NCBI GenBank assembly: GCA_015501075.1
Contig: JADNYJ010000191.1
Coordinates: 1-64,000 of the forward strand
Length of the DNA stretch: 64,000 nucleotides
Direction of reading: 5' to 3'
Origin: Gymnopilus junonius
Taxonomy: Eukaryota; Basidiomycota; Agaricomycetes; Agaricales; Galerinaceae
Both the position numbers and the translations under genes were made by a program. Positions within the stretch are counted from its first letter, which is position 1. Every line of letters starts with the position of its first letter. The notes beneath the pieces are model-generated. The model had not been told where the DNA came from, did no database searches, and saw only the letters and a program-made list of their open reading frames with translations. Shown piece by piece: positions 33,760 to 45,158 of this stretch.

Positions 33760-36700
33760 TCAGTTGTAGGGTGGAAGGTGATGAAGTTGTTTATAAACTT
33801 CAAGTTTCTCTGATGCATTGGCAAGGTTTGATCCAGGTTCCCATGATGCTTCAGTTATTGGATAGCTGAACCACTTGATATGGTATTGGTAGCATCTGTT
33901 TCTGAATTTTTGATGGTTTAGAATAGTTTTGACTTCATATTCTGGTTCTCCATCAATCATTTCAGGGGGTGGTTGTGTGAAGTTTTGACCATGAACCTGT
34001 GTTTCCATGTAAGGCATCAGTAACATTGCATGGAAGATGTTATGAATCCTCCATGTCTTTGGCAGTTGTAACTGATATGTGAGCAGTCCTAAGACTCATT
34101 TGATCTTGAATGGTCCTTCTCTTCTCAGTGCCAGTTTCTTGTTATAGCATGTTTTGAGGTTCCTCGAGTCCAGCCATATCTTCTGTCCTTCTTTGAACAG
34201 CATAAAGTTCGATTTCTGTCGATTGGCGATCCTTGCTCTAGCCAATTCATGTGCTGCTAGGGCTTCTTTTCTGTCTGAAATGAGGTTCTTTAGCTTCTCC
34301 TCTACAGAGGGAAACTTCATATTTTCAAATGTGGTGGGAATCACAATGGGATTGGTTCTGAACATGAGTTCAAATAGGGTCCTTTGTCTGTCAGCATGTC
34401 TTCAATCATTGTGAACAAATTCCAGGGTGCCAATGTGTTGTTTCCAGGTGGTCAGGTTAGAGGAGCAATAGATAGTGAGATATGCTTCTATTTCCTGATT
34501 GAACCATTCAGTGGTGCTGTCAGACTGGGGGTGGTATGCCATGGATAGTTTTGACTTAATTCCAAGAAGTTTGAGCAATTCTTGGAAAGTTCTTGCTGCG
34601 AATTGGGGTCCCCTGTCAGAAATAATGCTATCTGGCAGGCCAAATCGTTTGAAGAGGTTGTCCTGGAGGAGTAATGCTGCTCCTTCTTGTGAAAGAGTTT
34701 TTGAGCAAGGCATGATAATTACCCCCTTTGTAAGCCCATGGTTGACCATGACCAATAAAGAATCATATCTGTCAATATTCGGAAGGTCCATGATCATATC
34801 CATGGAGCATTGTGCAAATGGTCTTATGGATTTGGCTCCTTTGATTGGATGTAAGGAGGGATTTGCCAGGTTCTGGTTAATTTTGAACTGTTGGCATTGT
34901 CCACATCCTTTGACATAGTTCTTGATGAATGTTTGCATCCCAGGCCACCAGTATACCTGTCATACCACATTGTAAGTTTCTAGTTCTCTGGGGTGTCCAG
35001 TAGAGATCAAGTCATGGTACATGGCAATGATCTTTCTTCATAGTTCTTGATCATCAGGAATATAGTTCTTTTTCTTGTAAAAGATCAATTCACTGATGCC
35101 TTCCATCTGCATTGTCTCCCAGTCATCTAAGTCTTTTGCAAGACTTTGAGGTCCTTCTTGTGTTAGGAGCTTCAATGCGTCCACTACATCTTTGTCTAAT
35201 TTCCTTGATTGGGTGATTTCCATTTGGAGATTGGCGTCAATCAGATTTATAAATAGATTCTCTGGTAGGAGAATCTTATCTTCATTGTTATGATCCTCAT
35301 CAGGGATCATGTCCAGTCTCCATGAGAGGGCATCCAATTGAACCATTTCACTGCTGGGGAGGTGAACCAGCTGGATATCATATTCTGATAGAAATAAGGA
35401 CCATCTCACCTGGCATCTATTCAGCTTTTGAGTACTTCTAAAGTATGTCAAATTCTTGTGATCAGAATAGATTGTCATTGTAAAGGTCAATCCTTGAATG
35501 TAGTGTTGCCATTCTTTGAGGGATTGAATCATGGATAGTAATTCTCTGTCATAAATCTTATAGTTTCTCTTAGTAGGAGAGAACATTTTCAAGATGAATG
35601 CCACTGGGTGTCAGTCTCCATTGCTGTCCAACTGTGTTAAGACTGCTCCAGATGCATATTTGGATGCATCACATTCAATCTGGAATGGTTTGGCAGTATC
35701 TGGCATGGTCAGGACAGGTTCTTCCATGAATTTTTGTTTTAGTGTTTTGAAAGATTTCTTGGCATCATTGTTCCATTCAAAGTTTTGGTCCTTCTTTAAT
35801 AGCTCATTAAGCACATGAGCTATTTCAGAGTATTTCCTGATGAAGCATCTGTAAAAGTTTCTGAATCCTAGGAAGAATTGGACCTGTTTTACATTCTTTG
35901 GTTCTGGCCAGTCAGCTATACCACTGAGTTTTGAGGGGTCCATAGAGATCATTTCTTCTTGGATAATCATCCCAAGATAATCAATTTTTGTCTGGGCAAA
36001 TGCACATTTTTCCGGTTTCAAATACAAGTCATTGTTTTGAAGTATTTGAAGTACTTCCTTCATTATCTGTTCCAGTTTCTTCTTATCTTTATGAAAGATA
36101 AGAATATCATCCATATAAATGATAATGAAACCTTGATGGATAATGTCTTTGAACATTGAGTCCATCATTGACTGGAATGTCACCGGAGAGTTGCACATGC
36201 CAAAAAACATGACTGTTGGTTCGAATAGTCCTTTGTTCATCTTGAACACTGCTTTCCATTGATCACCATCCTTGATCCTGATGTTGTTATATCCCCATCT
36301 GATGTCAAGTTTGGTAAAATACTTGGCTCCTTTGAGTTTATCCATGAGTTCAGGGATCAGAGGGAGGGGATAGGTGTTCTTGACAGTCCATTCATTCAGA
36401 TACCGGTAGTCTTGGCAGGGTTGAAGTTTTCCATCCTTCTTGGATATGAAAAAGAAGGGGGAAGCCATAGGCAATTTAGATGGTTGGCTGTATCCTTTCT
36501 TCAGGTTTTCTTCCAAAAATTTGTCCAATTTGGTATCCTCTGAAGGCATCAGGGGATACATCTTAAAGACTTTGGGTTGAAAACCTTCCTTGAGCTTGAT
36601 CTTATGGTCCCAAGATTGAGATTCAAGGAATCAATTGGCAGTGTCCTTGTTGAAGATGTTCAGGTATTCATGGTATTCCAGTGGGATCATTTCCTTGAGC

Positions 36701-37357
36701 AGTTTCTCTTCCTTCTTTGCATTGTGTTTCTGAGCAAAGATTTGCAAGGAAGTCAGTTTTGCATTGATCCAGATTTCATTGTTGTCCTCAGGGATGTTCC
36801 AAATCTCTTCATTTCCGGAAGGAGTTCATTACCTAAAAAGGAAATGATTAAGTCCAAAGAGTCATCCAGTTGATTGACTTGTTGGATTTCCTCATTGGGT
36901 ACTTCTTCTATTTGGGAAGTAGTACTAATCTCCCTGTTGAGTTTGATATGTCCATTTTTCCAATTGATGTCTGGGTTGTTTTCTTTGAACCAGGGAAAAC
37001 CAAGAATGATCTTTTGTTTTCCTAGGCCAGTGACCAGTAATTGTTCCATTTGGGGTTGTCCATCGATGTCAAGTTTTAGATCAACATAGTGTTTGATGGT
37101 TCCCTTTTTGTTCAGGGTTCCATCTACATTGAAGACTCAATTTCCTTTTCCAGTGGTTTTGTTTCCAGGTTATGTTTCTTTGTGAAGTTCTGGTCAATGA
37201 ACTTCCCTTTTGCTCTGGTGTCTCCTAGAGCAGATCCAATGATTTTCATTCTGTTCTTGGTCTCGAATGAAAAGGGCAATTGAAGTGATTTATTTTCAAT
37301 TTGAGCCGAGACTACAGAATAAATATCTAGAGAAGGAGTTGCATACGTTGGTCTCAT
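33760..37357 (-). pseudogene. pol: Gypsy-1 pol: protease, reverse transcriptase, RNase H, integrase, chromodomain
   Basis: The order on the minus strand is as follows. Protease region is 37357-37124, where the family active site DSGA reads DTRA, so it is probably inactive. Reverse transcriptase is 36561-35611, with catalytic YMDD kept in [10 protein letters not shown]. RNase H is 35604-35038 (IYDRELLSMI, YSDHKNL). Integrase is 34938-34402, with the zinc-ligand end CGQCQQF and core SMDMIMDLP, ISDRGPQF, YHPQSDSTTEW. Chromodomain is 34026-33760 (YEVKTILNHQKFRNRCYQYHIKW, EASWEPGSNL). Chromodomains direct such elements to heterochromatin. A TGA replaces arginine between RT and RNase H (NGD-stop-HPVAF), and others follow. 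This is a chromovirus lineage distinct from gypsy-2. Confidence 0.9.
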
Positions 37358-37399
37358 GCATCTCCTTATTGAAAACCCTCTTGGTCTCCCATTTCATAA

Positions 37400-38684
37400 C
37401 TTCTTCATGTTCTTCTTCAGTGAGGTCCTGCATCAGGGACCTGATGTGCACATGGAGCACTTTTCCTTTGAGGGGGTTCTTCTTCGGCAGAGGGTTTCTT
37501 CTGTTCTTGCCCTTCTCAGGACAGTCTCTCGAGACATGTCTGGGCTTCTTGCATCAGAAGCAGAGCCCTTTCCTCATGAGCTCACTTTGTTCCTCTTGGG
37601 TCATGGTGTTAACATCAATCTTGTCAACATCCATGGCATTCGGGTCTTGGTGGGTCATTTGGGGTGCCAGGGCATGGTAATGTGGGGCAGAGGTTCCTCT
37701 GGCTATATTGGCCCACCAGGTTTTTCATTTGGTTGGTGCCTGACTAGTAGTCTTGCCTAGAAGGTGCACTAGATTAGTACAATGGGTGTTGTACCTGATG
37801 GCTTTCTGCTGCCAGGCGGTGAGCATGGTCAGGAGTATGTTGAGTCCCATTATCTTTTCTTGAAGCCATGTGTTCAGGGCATTCATGTAGTAGTTGACTA
37901 AGACGCTCTCATTCCCAGTTGTGGGAATCTTGGTGGTCTTGACTAATTCATTGAATTTCATGTTAAGTTCAGCAGCTGAAGCTTTTCCCTGCTTCAGGTT
38001 TCGGAGGTCAAAGAATGCTTGGTCCTTTGTTTTGGTTGGTTTGAAGGCTGCTTCAAACTCTTTTTCAAAGTCTATGACCAAGCTGTAGGCCTTGGTCTTC
38101 ATTCCGGTGGGTATGCCTGTGGCGTTCACATTGTCCTTGATGTGATCTTCTCTCCAAGCCTTCTTCCAGGCTTCTGCTTCTCCTCCCTTGAGAAGTCCAA
38201 GTGTAAACACAATCTTTTTTGATGTCAGTGTTGTAAATATCACTGTTAAGTTCAAGGTAATCACCTAGGTCTTGGGTGAACATCTTGACCTTGGAACGGT
38301 CTCCGGAGAAGGGCTGAGGAATAATTCCTAGTCCTTTTCCATTGGAGGAGGTGGGAGTGGCAGGGGCAGTGTTAGAGGATTCTCCTGGCATTTCAGGTTC
38401 ATTTGTGGGGTAGAAGACAGGTTGAGATCTGAGTAGAGTATCCAACAGAGATTCAAAGTTGTGTCTTAGTATGCCAGGTTCTTGGACAGTAGATCCAAAA
38501 AATGTTGATCATGTAAGTGGAGGTTCATCTCCTTTGGGTGGTGTCTCAAAAGTGTCAGATGCTTCTGAGTCAAAGGTTCGGTTGGGGTTCGGGTCAGAGA
38601 ATTCTTCATCACTAAAACTAGCAGTGAATCATCCTCTTCTTTGAGCTGTAATGTCGGTGGATAACACTTGCTAGGCAGAAGCAC
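37400..38684 (-). pseudogene. gag: Gypsy-1 gag with zinc knuckle
   Basis: Gag forms the particle that packages the element's RNA. The capsid-like part spans about 38445-37725 (PQPFSGDRSKVKMFTQDL, then GGEAEAWKKAWREDH, FEAAFKPTKTKDQAFFDLRNLKQG, ELNMKFNELV). A CCHC nucleic-acid-binding knuckle follows near 37560-37520 (C-x2-C-x4-H-x4-C, reading CF-stop-CKKPRHVSRDC). Its TGA stands where a basic residue is expected. The frame changes once near 38225, between DCVYTW and the GLLKGGE frame. Not functional. Confidence 0.8.
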
Positions 38685-38709
38685 TGGATAGGGTAGTAGC
38701 TTGTTCTTT

Positions 38710-39149
38710 TGTTATGACTTTAATGATAGAACCTAATCTGATAAGATAAGGTCTAGCATAGTGGTCATAGAGATCAGTTCAATGAAGTCCACTTTAGGTA
38801 TTGTCTTCAACAGAAGAATGCCTAAGGGTTCAAGTTTGCTCTGGTTGTTACAAGAGATGTATATTCTCAAGAACAAGCTAAGGAATACAGTAGACTAGCT
38901 ACAGTTTATATACTATTTGTGGTTAATGTTAATATAAATCAAATGATAATAAAACAGGGGAATTGGAAGGGGATGATCATCATCGGGGTGGTACAGAAGG
39001 GATGATGATCAAAAAGGAATGATTGTCCACATAGTGTAAGAGCAAGAATGATCATCTTGCAAGGCAAAGATGATCATGATGGAAATGTATAAATAATAAA
39101 TTGTTCAACAAATGATAAGAGAAAAGAGAGGCATGATAAGATAAGAGAA
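38710..39149 (-). repeat. Gypsy-1 5' LTR (main part)
   Basis: This matches the 3' LTR from TGTTATGACTTTAATG to GATAAGATAAGAGAA. Its last 16 bases (ATGGGGAATCATAACA) lie at 40474-40489, displaced by the element at 39150-40473. Confidence 0.92.
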
Positions 39150-40473
39150 CTTGTTTTAGTGGGCCACTGCTTCGCATGGCAGGACAATGCTTTTCCTACT
39201 TCACAAATAGTATTAGACCATCTATATATGATGATAGGTAAAATTTAAATATATGCCCTTCAGAATAAAATAGAACACACCTTGAACAGCAAATCCGATA
39301 GTACCTTGGCACAGATATTAGATTATGTAAGCGGCGGAGGAACGCTGCTGATATAATCACACACCCAGCTCCAGATACTAATAATAAGTCAAATCTAAAT
39401 ATAGCTGCCTTTTGCCACACACTGCTGGCACATGAGGCATTTGTTGAAGTTCATATTGCATTAACTGATGCTAACTGCAAAATATACTAACCATTGTAAC
39501 TGTAAACTGCAGTCCATCCAGTTAGCAGTTAGTCTAGATTTTAGAATTTTTGTAACCACTTAAACTGGTCATAAAATCCTGAAATTTTGCACGATTATAC
39601 CCACATATTATAGCTTTTGAAAGACCCAGAAAACGTAAAATTCGGTTGAGAATTAAGAAAGTTATAGCAATACTTGCAAAAATTGTTGAATCTGCTCTAA
39701 TTTTATCATTTCTCAACCGTTTGTGATGTTCTTGAGCTCGTTTTGACCGTAAAAATTGTGATTCATTTAGTTTACACTATGAGACAATTATTTATGCCAA
39801 AAAAACTGGTTATAACTGGTTGATAACTGGTTATAACTGTAACCAGTTAAAACCAGTTATATAACTGCAAATAACTGCACAAGACTGATCAAGACCAGTT
39901 AGTTGCAGTCCAGTCCAGTTATTTAGACATTTCTAATTTTACCTAACTGGTCTTGGTCTCGGTTAGGGTCCTCGGGCACCCAAAAACTGGACCAGACCAG
40001 ACTTTCAAACATTAATTCCAGTGGCCCTGTAACTTATTATATTATATAAGTGGTGTCCCTCCGCTGCTTATATCAGCGGATAAGATACAGCATTTAAAAA
40101 TAATCTGAATCTAAATATAACTGCCTTGCACTAGGGCTCCATTCACAGCCATCTTCCAAAAACATATTTCCATCAAACAAGCCCATTAATATTTATACAT
40201 ACAAAACAAGTTTCACAGCAGTAAAATTTAACAACAAACAGAGAATACTGCCATGACAAGAACCAATGGTTTGTTGAAGAAAAAGAACATGGCAGAAGAA
40301 TATGCCAGATAAAGCTGGACAAGCACGCCATCGGCTTGACTGCAGAGCGGGACCAAGCCGAACAAGCATGCCATTGTCCTGATTGCAGACATGTTGAGAT
40401 GCTGCAGGATCACAGAGCGTTACAAGAATGTCCTCTAAAAGAATGATGTTTTACTTACATAAAAGCATCGTAA
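39150..40473. mobile_element. Repeat element inside the gypsy-1 5' LTR, right copy
   Basis: This 1324-bp insertion splits the LTR between CCCAT and TTCTC (minus-strand reading), a T/T junction, with no duplication longer than the ambiguous T. It is the inverted relative of 24612-27613, contains part of a family B MITE (about 39460-40008) and lacks the family A insertion. It encodes no protein. The filler at 39430-39470 marks an internal deletion. Confidence 0.85.
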
Positions 40474-42860
40474 ATGGGGAATCATAACAGCAAGCAAGAG
40501 GTCACGAAAATGTGGAAGTGAGGGAATAAGCTCAAGGATCTTCTTTACAACAGCTGGATTTTGCCATTCTTCACCATCTAATGTTACTGTTCTATAGTCA
40601 GCATCCTTCCCAATCAAAATGTCTGGATTTCCAATGGTCTTCTGCATATGGTCATAGACTCATGAATGAAGTGGGCCAAGATTGAGCATGTTTTGATTTT
40701 TGTCATTTGATGCACAAATTGCCTTCATATATGGGTATGAAACAGCTTCAGCATAAATTACAAGCACAGCAAATTCAGTGGCTGTTGCTGAGCAGCCAAG
40801 TGCTTTTTTGAGATTTGTTTCCATATGGTTCAGGGTTGGATTCTTCTTATTGATGCAAAGGCTTTCAAGGAATGCTTTGAAATCATCAGAGTGAAGAATA
40901 AGTGCAGCAGCTGCATCACAGTAGGACTGGAACTGATTATTGGATGTGTCAGGAAATGTGAATGGTGTTCTGACATGTTCCCACCACCAATAGCAGAAGA
41001 GATCATGGTGACCTGCCTTGTCATTTTTGTGATTGAAGATAGCACCAGCAATTTCTGCAGTCTTGATAGCACCATGGGTTGACTTGTGAAATGCATGTTC
41101 TTGAGCTGGAGTTGGAGTATCACCCTGCTCAAGAGCAGTCCCTCACTCTTGCACAACTGGATCATTGTCTCAATTTGCAAGGAGGACTGGATGTTCCACA
41201 CCTTCACCTTTATTCTCATCCTACCACTGTGCCATGGCCAAATATCCACCATGGACTGTATTCAGATCCTTGTGACAACCACAGTCTGCCCAAATGAAGA
41301 GCTGTAAAATGCACCTTTCTTCATTGGAAAGTTCATTGAATGCTTCTTTTCCTAACTCAGCCACTGCCTCCTCAATCATAATTGCCTTTTTCTCAGCCTT
41401 CTTGATATCAGAGAGGTTGTTCCATTTGTGCTCCCACCTGCCTTCTTTATCATCTTCTCCTCTGCTTTCTTGAAGTGTTCTGAAATGTCATTAAGAGTCA
41501 TTTCAAGCATCTTGTCTTCCCCAAGTTGTTGATCCATAGCCCAAGCTTTAAGTTCTTCTAGCATTTGAGCATCTTTTTTCTCCTTTGAGCAGTGGTCAGT
41601 ATTCATGCCTGCTAGTTTGACCATGATATCAACAAATTTGACCAGACTGCCACCAGAGCACTTTCCAAATGGACTTTCATTGTAAACCTTGAGAATCTTC
41701 TTCAGAGTATTTTTCCAGTCTGAAATAGCCTCCTCACTGGAACCATCTTGGGAGGATTGAATTCCAAATGTCCTGGTAGCTTATTGCTTTGTACTACTTT
41801 CTGGTGATGCATAATCTTTGACAAGAAGGTGGACATGATGAGAGTTATAATTGATGCTTCAATGGCTTGTACCATCAGCACTGAAGGTCATACTTTCAGC
41901 ATTCTTCATTTCATATCCAAGTTGAATCTGTGCAGCAAAGTACCCTTCCCAAAGAATACATGAAATAGAAGGACAGCTGATGGTCCCCACAGTGGTGATT
42001 CCAGCAGACTTCAGAACAGTGGTAATAACCTCACTGATATAGTTTCATGAGCAGCTAGCTTTTACTAGCAGATGAACAACATTCCATGTCTCTTCTGTGA
42101 AAACACCTTTGCTCATCAGATGATGAACAGTATGCTGCTGCAATATCTTGGCCTTTATATTTGCTATTGCCTTCTCCTTCATTTCACTGGAGAGCTTGAC
42201 CTTCTTGCAAAGTCTATTTGCACTTTTGCACAAGGCCTTAAGTTCCTGAGTAGAAGTATGAAGCTTTGAATATGTTTTGTCTAGCTGTGAAGTCTATTGG
42301 GCCATAGCATTTGAAAGTTCACTTTGAAGACCTTCATTTTCCTTCTTGAGAAGTTCAAGAGCTATTGCTGACTGCTGAGACCCTCTGAGATATTGATGAG
42401 AAGCTTCTTTTTCAGCTACTTTGAGAATTTCCACCTATTGTTCCAATTGAGTCAATTTTTGTTGTCCTCATTTGGTGGTTTGGCACTGCATGCGAAGCTC
42501 ATAATAGGTGGCTTTCTGTTTCTTCTTTCAATCAGCAGCATCCTCTTTAAACTTCTTCATCTTCTCTTCAGATTTCTCAAGATTTGATTGTAGTTTTTCA
42601 CATTCTCTTTCTTTCTGAGTGAGCAGCTGCTCTAACTCTTCAATATGTGAGTTTGCTACTTTCAGTTGATCCCAGAGGTCATTTCTTGCTGTCTCAGAGT
42701 CCATAACAGTCTTCTTTTCAGCTACAGCTGCTAGGCCTTTTGCTTGGGCTGCAGCTAGATGCTTTCTTTGTGCTGAGGGTGCCATGGAAGAGAATCCTGC
42801 TAGTATAAGTAACTTGAGTAAGTAAATAGCCTCTCAATTATATTCTATTGAATCAACATA

Positions 42861-43093
42861 CTGTACTAAAATGTTCAATTCGACAGGTCACAGGTCACAG
42901 GGCCTCTCAAATCGTCGAATTTCAGCCCCGGTCACGCCAAAAACTCAAAAATTTGGCCCCGGCACAGCGTGCCAGGTCTAAATTTGCTTATAAATTCATC
43001 AAAAATGGCCCAAAAAGGCAATTTGACGAAACCAAAATTTCGTCAGGTCGGTCACAGGTCACAAGGCCTGACGGATTGAACATTTTAGTACAG
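42861..43093. mobile_element. Tc1/mariner-like MITE
   Basis: A 233-bp unit with termini CTGTACTAAAATGTTCAAT and ATTGAACATTTTAGTACAG, flanked by TA on both sides (42859-42860 and 43094-43095), the Tc1/mariner target. Inside are repeats of GGTCACAGG. No coding capacity. It lies just upstream of the DDE-type gene's start codon. Confidence 0.85.
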
Positions 43094-43095
43094 TA

Positions 43096-44123
43096 CTTCA
43101 GATTCACAAAAAATATAACTGCAAGAGATGTTCAAAATGTACTAGATTGTCTATGACCTTTTTTGAGCTTATAGGTAATGCTGAGAGCCAACTTACAATG
43201 TTGGAAGATATGATCCAATATCCAAAAAATGCAAAAAAATATGAAACAATGTGGTAAATTTGGGGAGATTTCTTGGATATGCCAGTTATTATGATGGTAA
43301 GTGTACAAGAGCTACTATTATAAAAATTAGAACATGTTTCTGAAGTGTTTCCATCATGCAAGGCCACCGCACACATCCCATGTGTATGCCATGAGCTGCA
43401 GAATCCCAATTTGGACTAAGATCAGTGGCTGTGTAGTGCCTATTTTGCTTGCTTCATCTTGTGAAGAATGTTACTCCACAATGAAAGAGAATTGAGACTA
43501 GTTTTGCAGAGACAAAATGATCAACTAACACGTAGCTACAACTCTCCAGGGACAGATTTTTAATTAATGTCTCATAACCATGTTAAAGCATATATTTCTT
43601 ATGTCTATCTTTACATCTAGGATAGCAATAAAAATTCTGGCCCTGGAGATCGATTCTGAATTTGAATCTAAGCAAAATTGCTCTATAAATGAGATCAGCA
43701 GCTGTAGTTGTTGTTGAGTTATACTCCAATCATCCTGAAGGCTCATATTTGGCAGGCAATTGTGACCTATTTTGCATTTATTGTTGAAATAATGTGTTTT
43801 AATTATAAAAAATGGGCCAAATACATTAAAGTACACTGCATTAGCATATACTACACTTCAAATGTTGTGAATCAGTGGTGTGGAAGGCACAAACACCATG
43901 TCTCAAGAAATTGGTCATGTCACACCATGATGCTGCATGTGACTGGGTAGCACCGTTACTGGGGATTATGCACCACCACTCATACAGGCTTAAGCTAAGC
44001 TAGCTCTGCATACAATAGAGGTCAATTTCTCTCAAAAATGTATCCATTAGTCACATAGCCTTGTCTTGTGCATAGCAAGCTCTGAAAATGAACAAAAAAA
44101 AGGACAAACTAATGTCTTCCGAT
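43096..44123. other. Upstream and terminal part of the DDE-type element, right inverted repeat candidate
   Basis: No gene. Bases 43885-43975 pair with 30835-30925 as the right end of the inferred DDE-type transposon. Beyond about 43985 I see only unassigned sequence up to the gypsy-2 target duplication CCGAT (44119-44123). Confidence 0.4.
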
Positions 44124-44599
44124 TGTTATATACACGCCTCCGACCAACTCTGATCTCTGACTATACGAACTCTGACCTCATGATCCCCTCAAAGTACTAC
44201 AAGTCCTGGAACACATAGACACTTAGATTACATGTAGCTAGTCAACTCCGAGTAGTGCAGAGTAACTTACACGTCTGCCTGCTCACTAGTACACATATGG
44301 TCTCCGCTTAGTTTCCTCCATAGTATAAAAAACCTTAGAACTATTATTAGATACCTCAGTTCATATATTGTTTGTTAATCAATCCACGCTCTCTACTCCG
44401 CTCTCTTGTTCCGATCCGACTCCAAAATTCGAGACAATGTCCAGACAATGGAGTGCAACACACACGTTGAAGCTGAAGTCTCAACCCTATGTCTACATAT
44501 GTTACGCTAAGACCAACTCCGACACCGACGTACTCCGACGTAGCTCCGATGTGGATCTCCTCTGCCTACTCCACCCTTCCCTTCGTCGAGAACTTAACA
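44124..44599 (+). repeat. Gypsy-2 5' LTR
   Basis: 476 bp with TGTTA and TAACA ends and a TATAAAAAA box near 44325. It carries more TG and CA changes at CpG sites than the solo LTR at 30330. Confidence 0.93.
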
Positions 44600-44636
44600 G
44601 TATATATGAACTCATACTGCTTCTGGACTCCCGACT

Positions 44637-45092
44637 ATGCCCACCACAACATCCTGTACTACTGCCAACTCCTGTGCAGCTGGACAAAATGAATCCCGCA
44701 CCATCATGATTCAGAATGTCAGAGACTACCCTGACCATCCAAACACACAACCTCCATCCTGCCTCAGCACTCTAACTCCTTTACCCTCAGTACCCTCATC
44801 AATGAGACAAACTAGTCCCAACCCGTTGCCACCTCCTGCTCCTGGTTCCCCTGGTGGTGAACCTGACCCTGACGATGATGGCGATGATTTTGACCCCCAC
44901 CACTCCGATCACAACTCCGACCACGACCCCACTCTGAATCTCGCTGAAGCCATGATGCTCATGACCAAAGAGCTCAGGCGTCGCGATAGCCCTAAGGTTA
45001 CCAAGACCAAAGCCCGCAAGCCCAACACCTTCGATGGCTCTGACACCCAGAAACTCAATGGTTTTATTTTACAGTGTAACCTCTACTTCTGA
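44637..45092 (+). pseudogene. gag: Gypsy-2 gag, N-terminal part only
   Basis: A proline- and aspartate-rich N-terminus (PPPAPGSPGGEPDPDDDG) leads into AEAMMLMTKELRRR and KARKPNTFDGSDTQKLNGFILQCNLYF. The last is the start of the capsid domain. The frame stops there, and the following sequence resumes within the pol polyprotein, so the rest of gag, its zinc knuckle and most of the protease are deleted. Confidence 0.8.
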
Positions 45093-45158
45093 AAACTACT
45101 TGACAACCCGGCTCTGACGTCATCCCATAGGCAGCAGAGCTGGCCTACACCTCCATTA

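Larger units (their letters stand above)
31792..40489 (-). mobile_element. Gypsy-1: chromodomain Ty3/gypsy LTR retrotransposon
   Basis: The element lies on the minus strand between LTRs with TGTTA and TAACA ends. Its 3' LTR is 31792..32228. Its 5' LTR is 38710..39149 plus 40474..40489, split by a later insertion. The 5-bp duplication GCAAG stands at 31787-31791 and 40490-40494. A purine tract (AGTAAGGGGGTAA, minus strand) touches the 3' LTR. Gag, protease, reverse transcriptase, RNase H, integrase and chromodomain follow in Ty3/gypsy order. The LTRs differ by small indels and substitutions, and the reading frame is closed by TGA codons, so the copy is inactive. Confidence 0.92.
31074..42785 (-). 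pseudogene. Broken gene of an unassigned DDE-type transposase-like family
   Basis: The gene is in two blocks, 42785..40490 and 31791..31074, split by the gypsy-1 insertion. They rejoin exactly in frame once one copy of the GCAAG duplication is removed: LPHFRDLLLA continues as FFKGAAETWEHF. The N-terminus is a lysine- and glutamate-rich coiled coil (42785-42530). Candidate catalytic residues follow in order: D in FSADGTSH (41874), D in WADCGCHKDLN (41284), and E in NDENEGALGAFR (31657). All are set in well-kept motifs. The C-terminus has LKDQLKIFKSAGAPNLQQGPLP and a glutamate-rich end. Several in-frame TGA codons stand at arginine positions. Similar proteins recur as multicopy genes in Agaricomycetes. 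The transposase role is inferred from the acidic triad, copy number and flanking inverted repeats, not proven. Confidence 0.6.

Noticed and set aside
44600..44660. tRNA primer binding site of gypsy-2
   Set aside because: The sequence after the 5' LTR shows no clear complement to a tRNA 3' end; self-priming or decay are possible, so no site is annotated.
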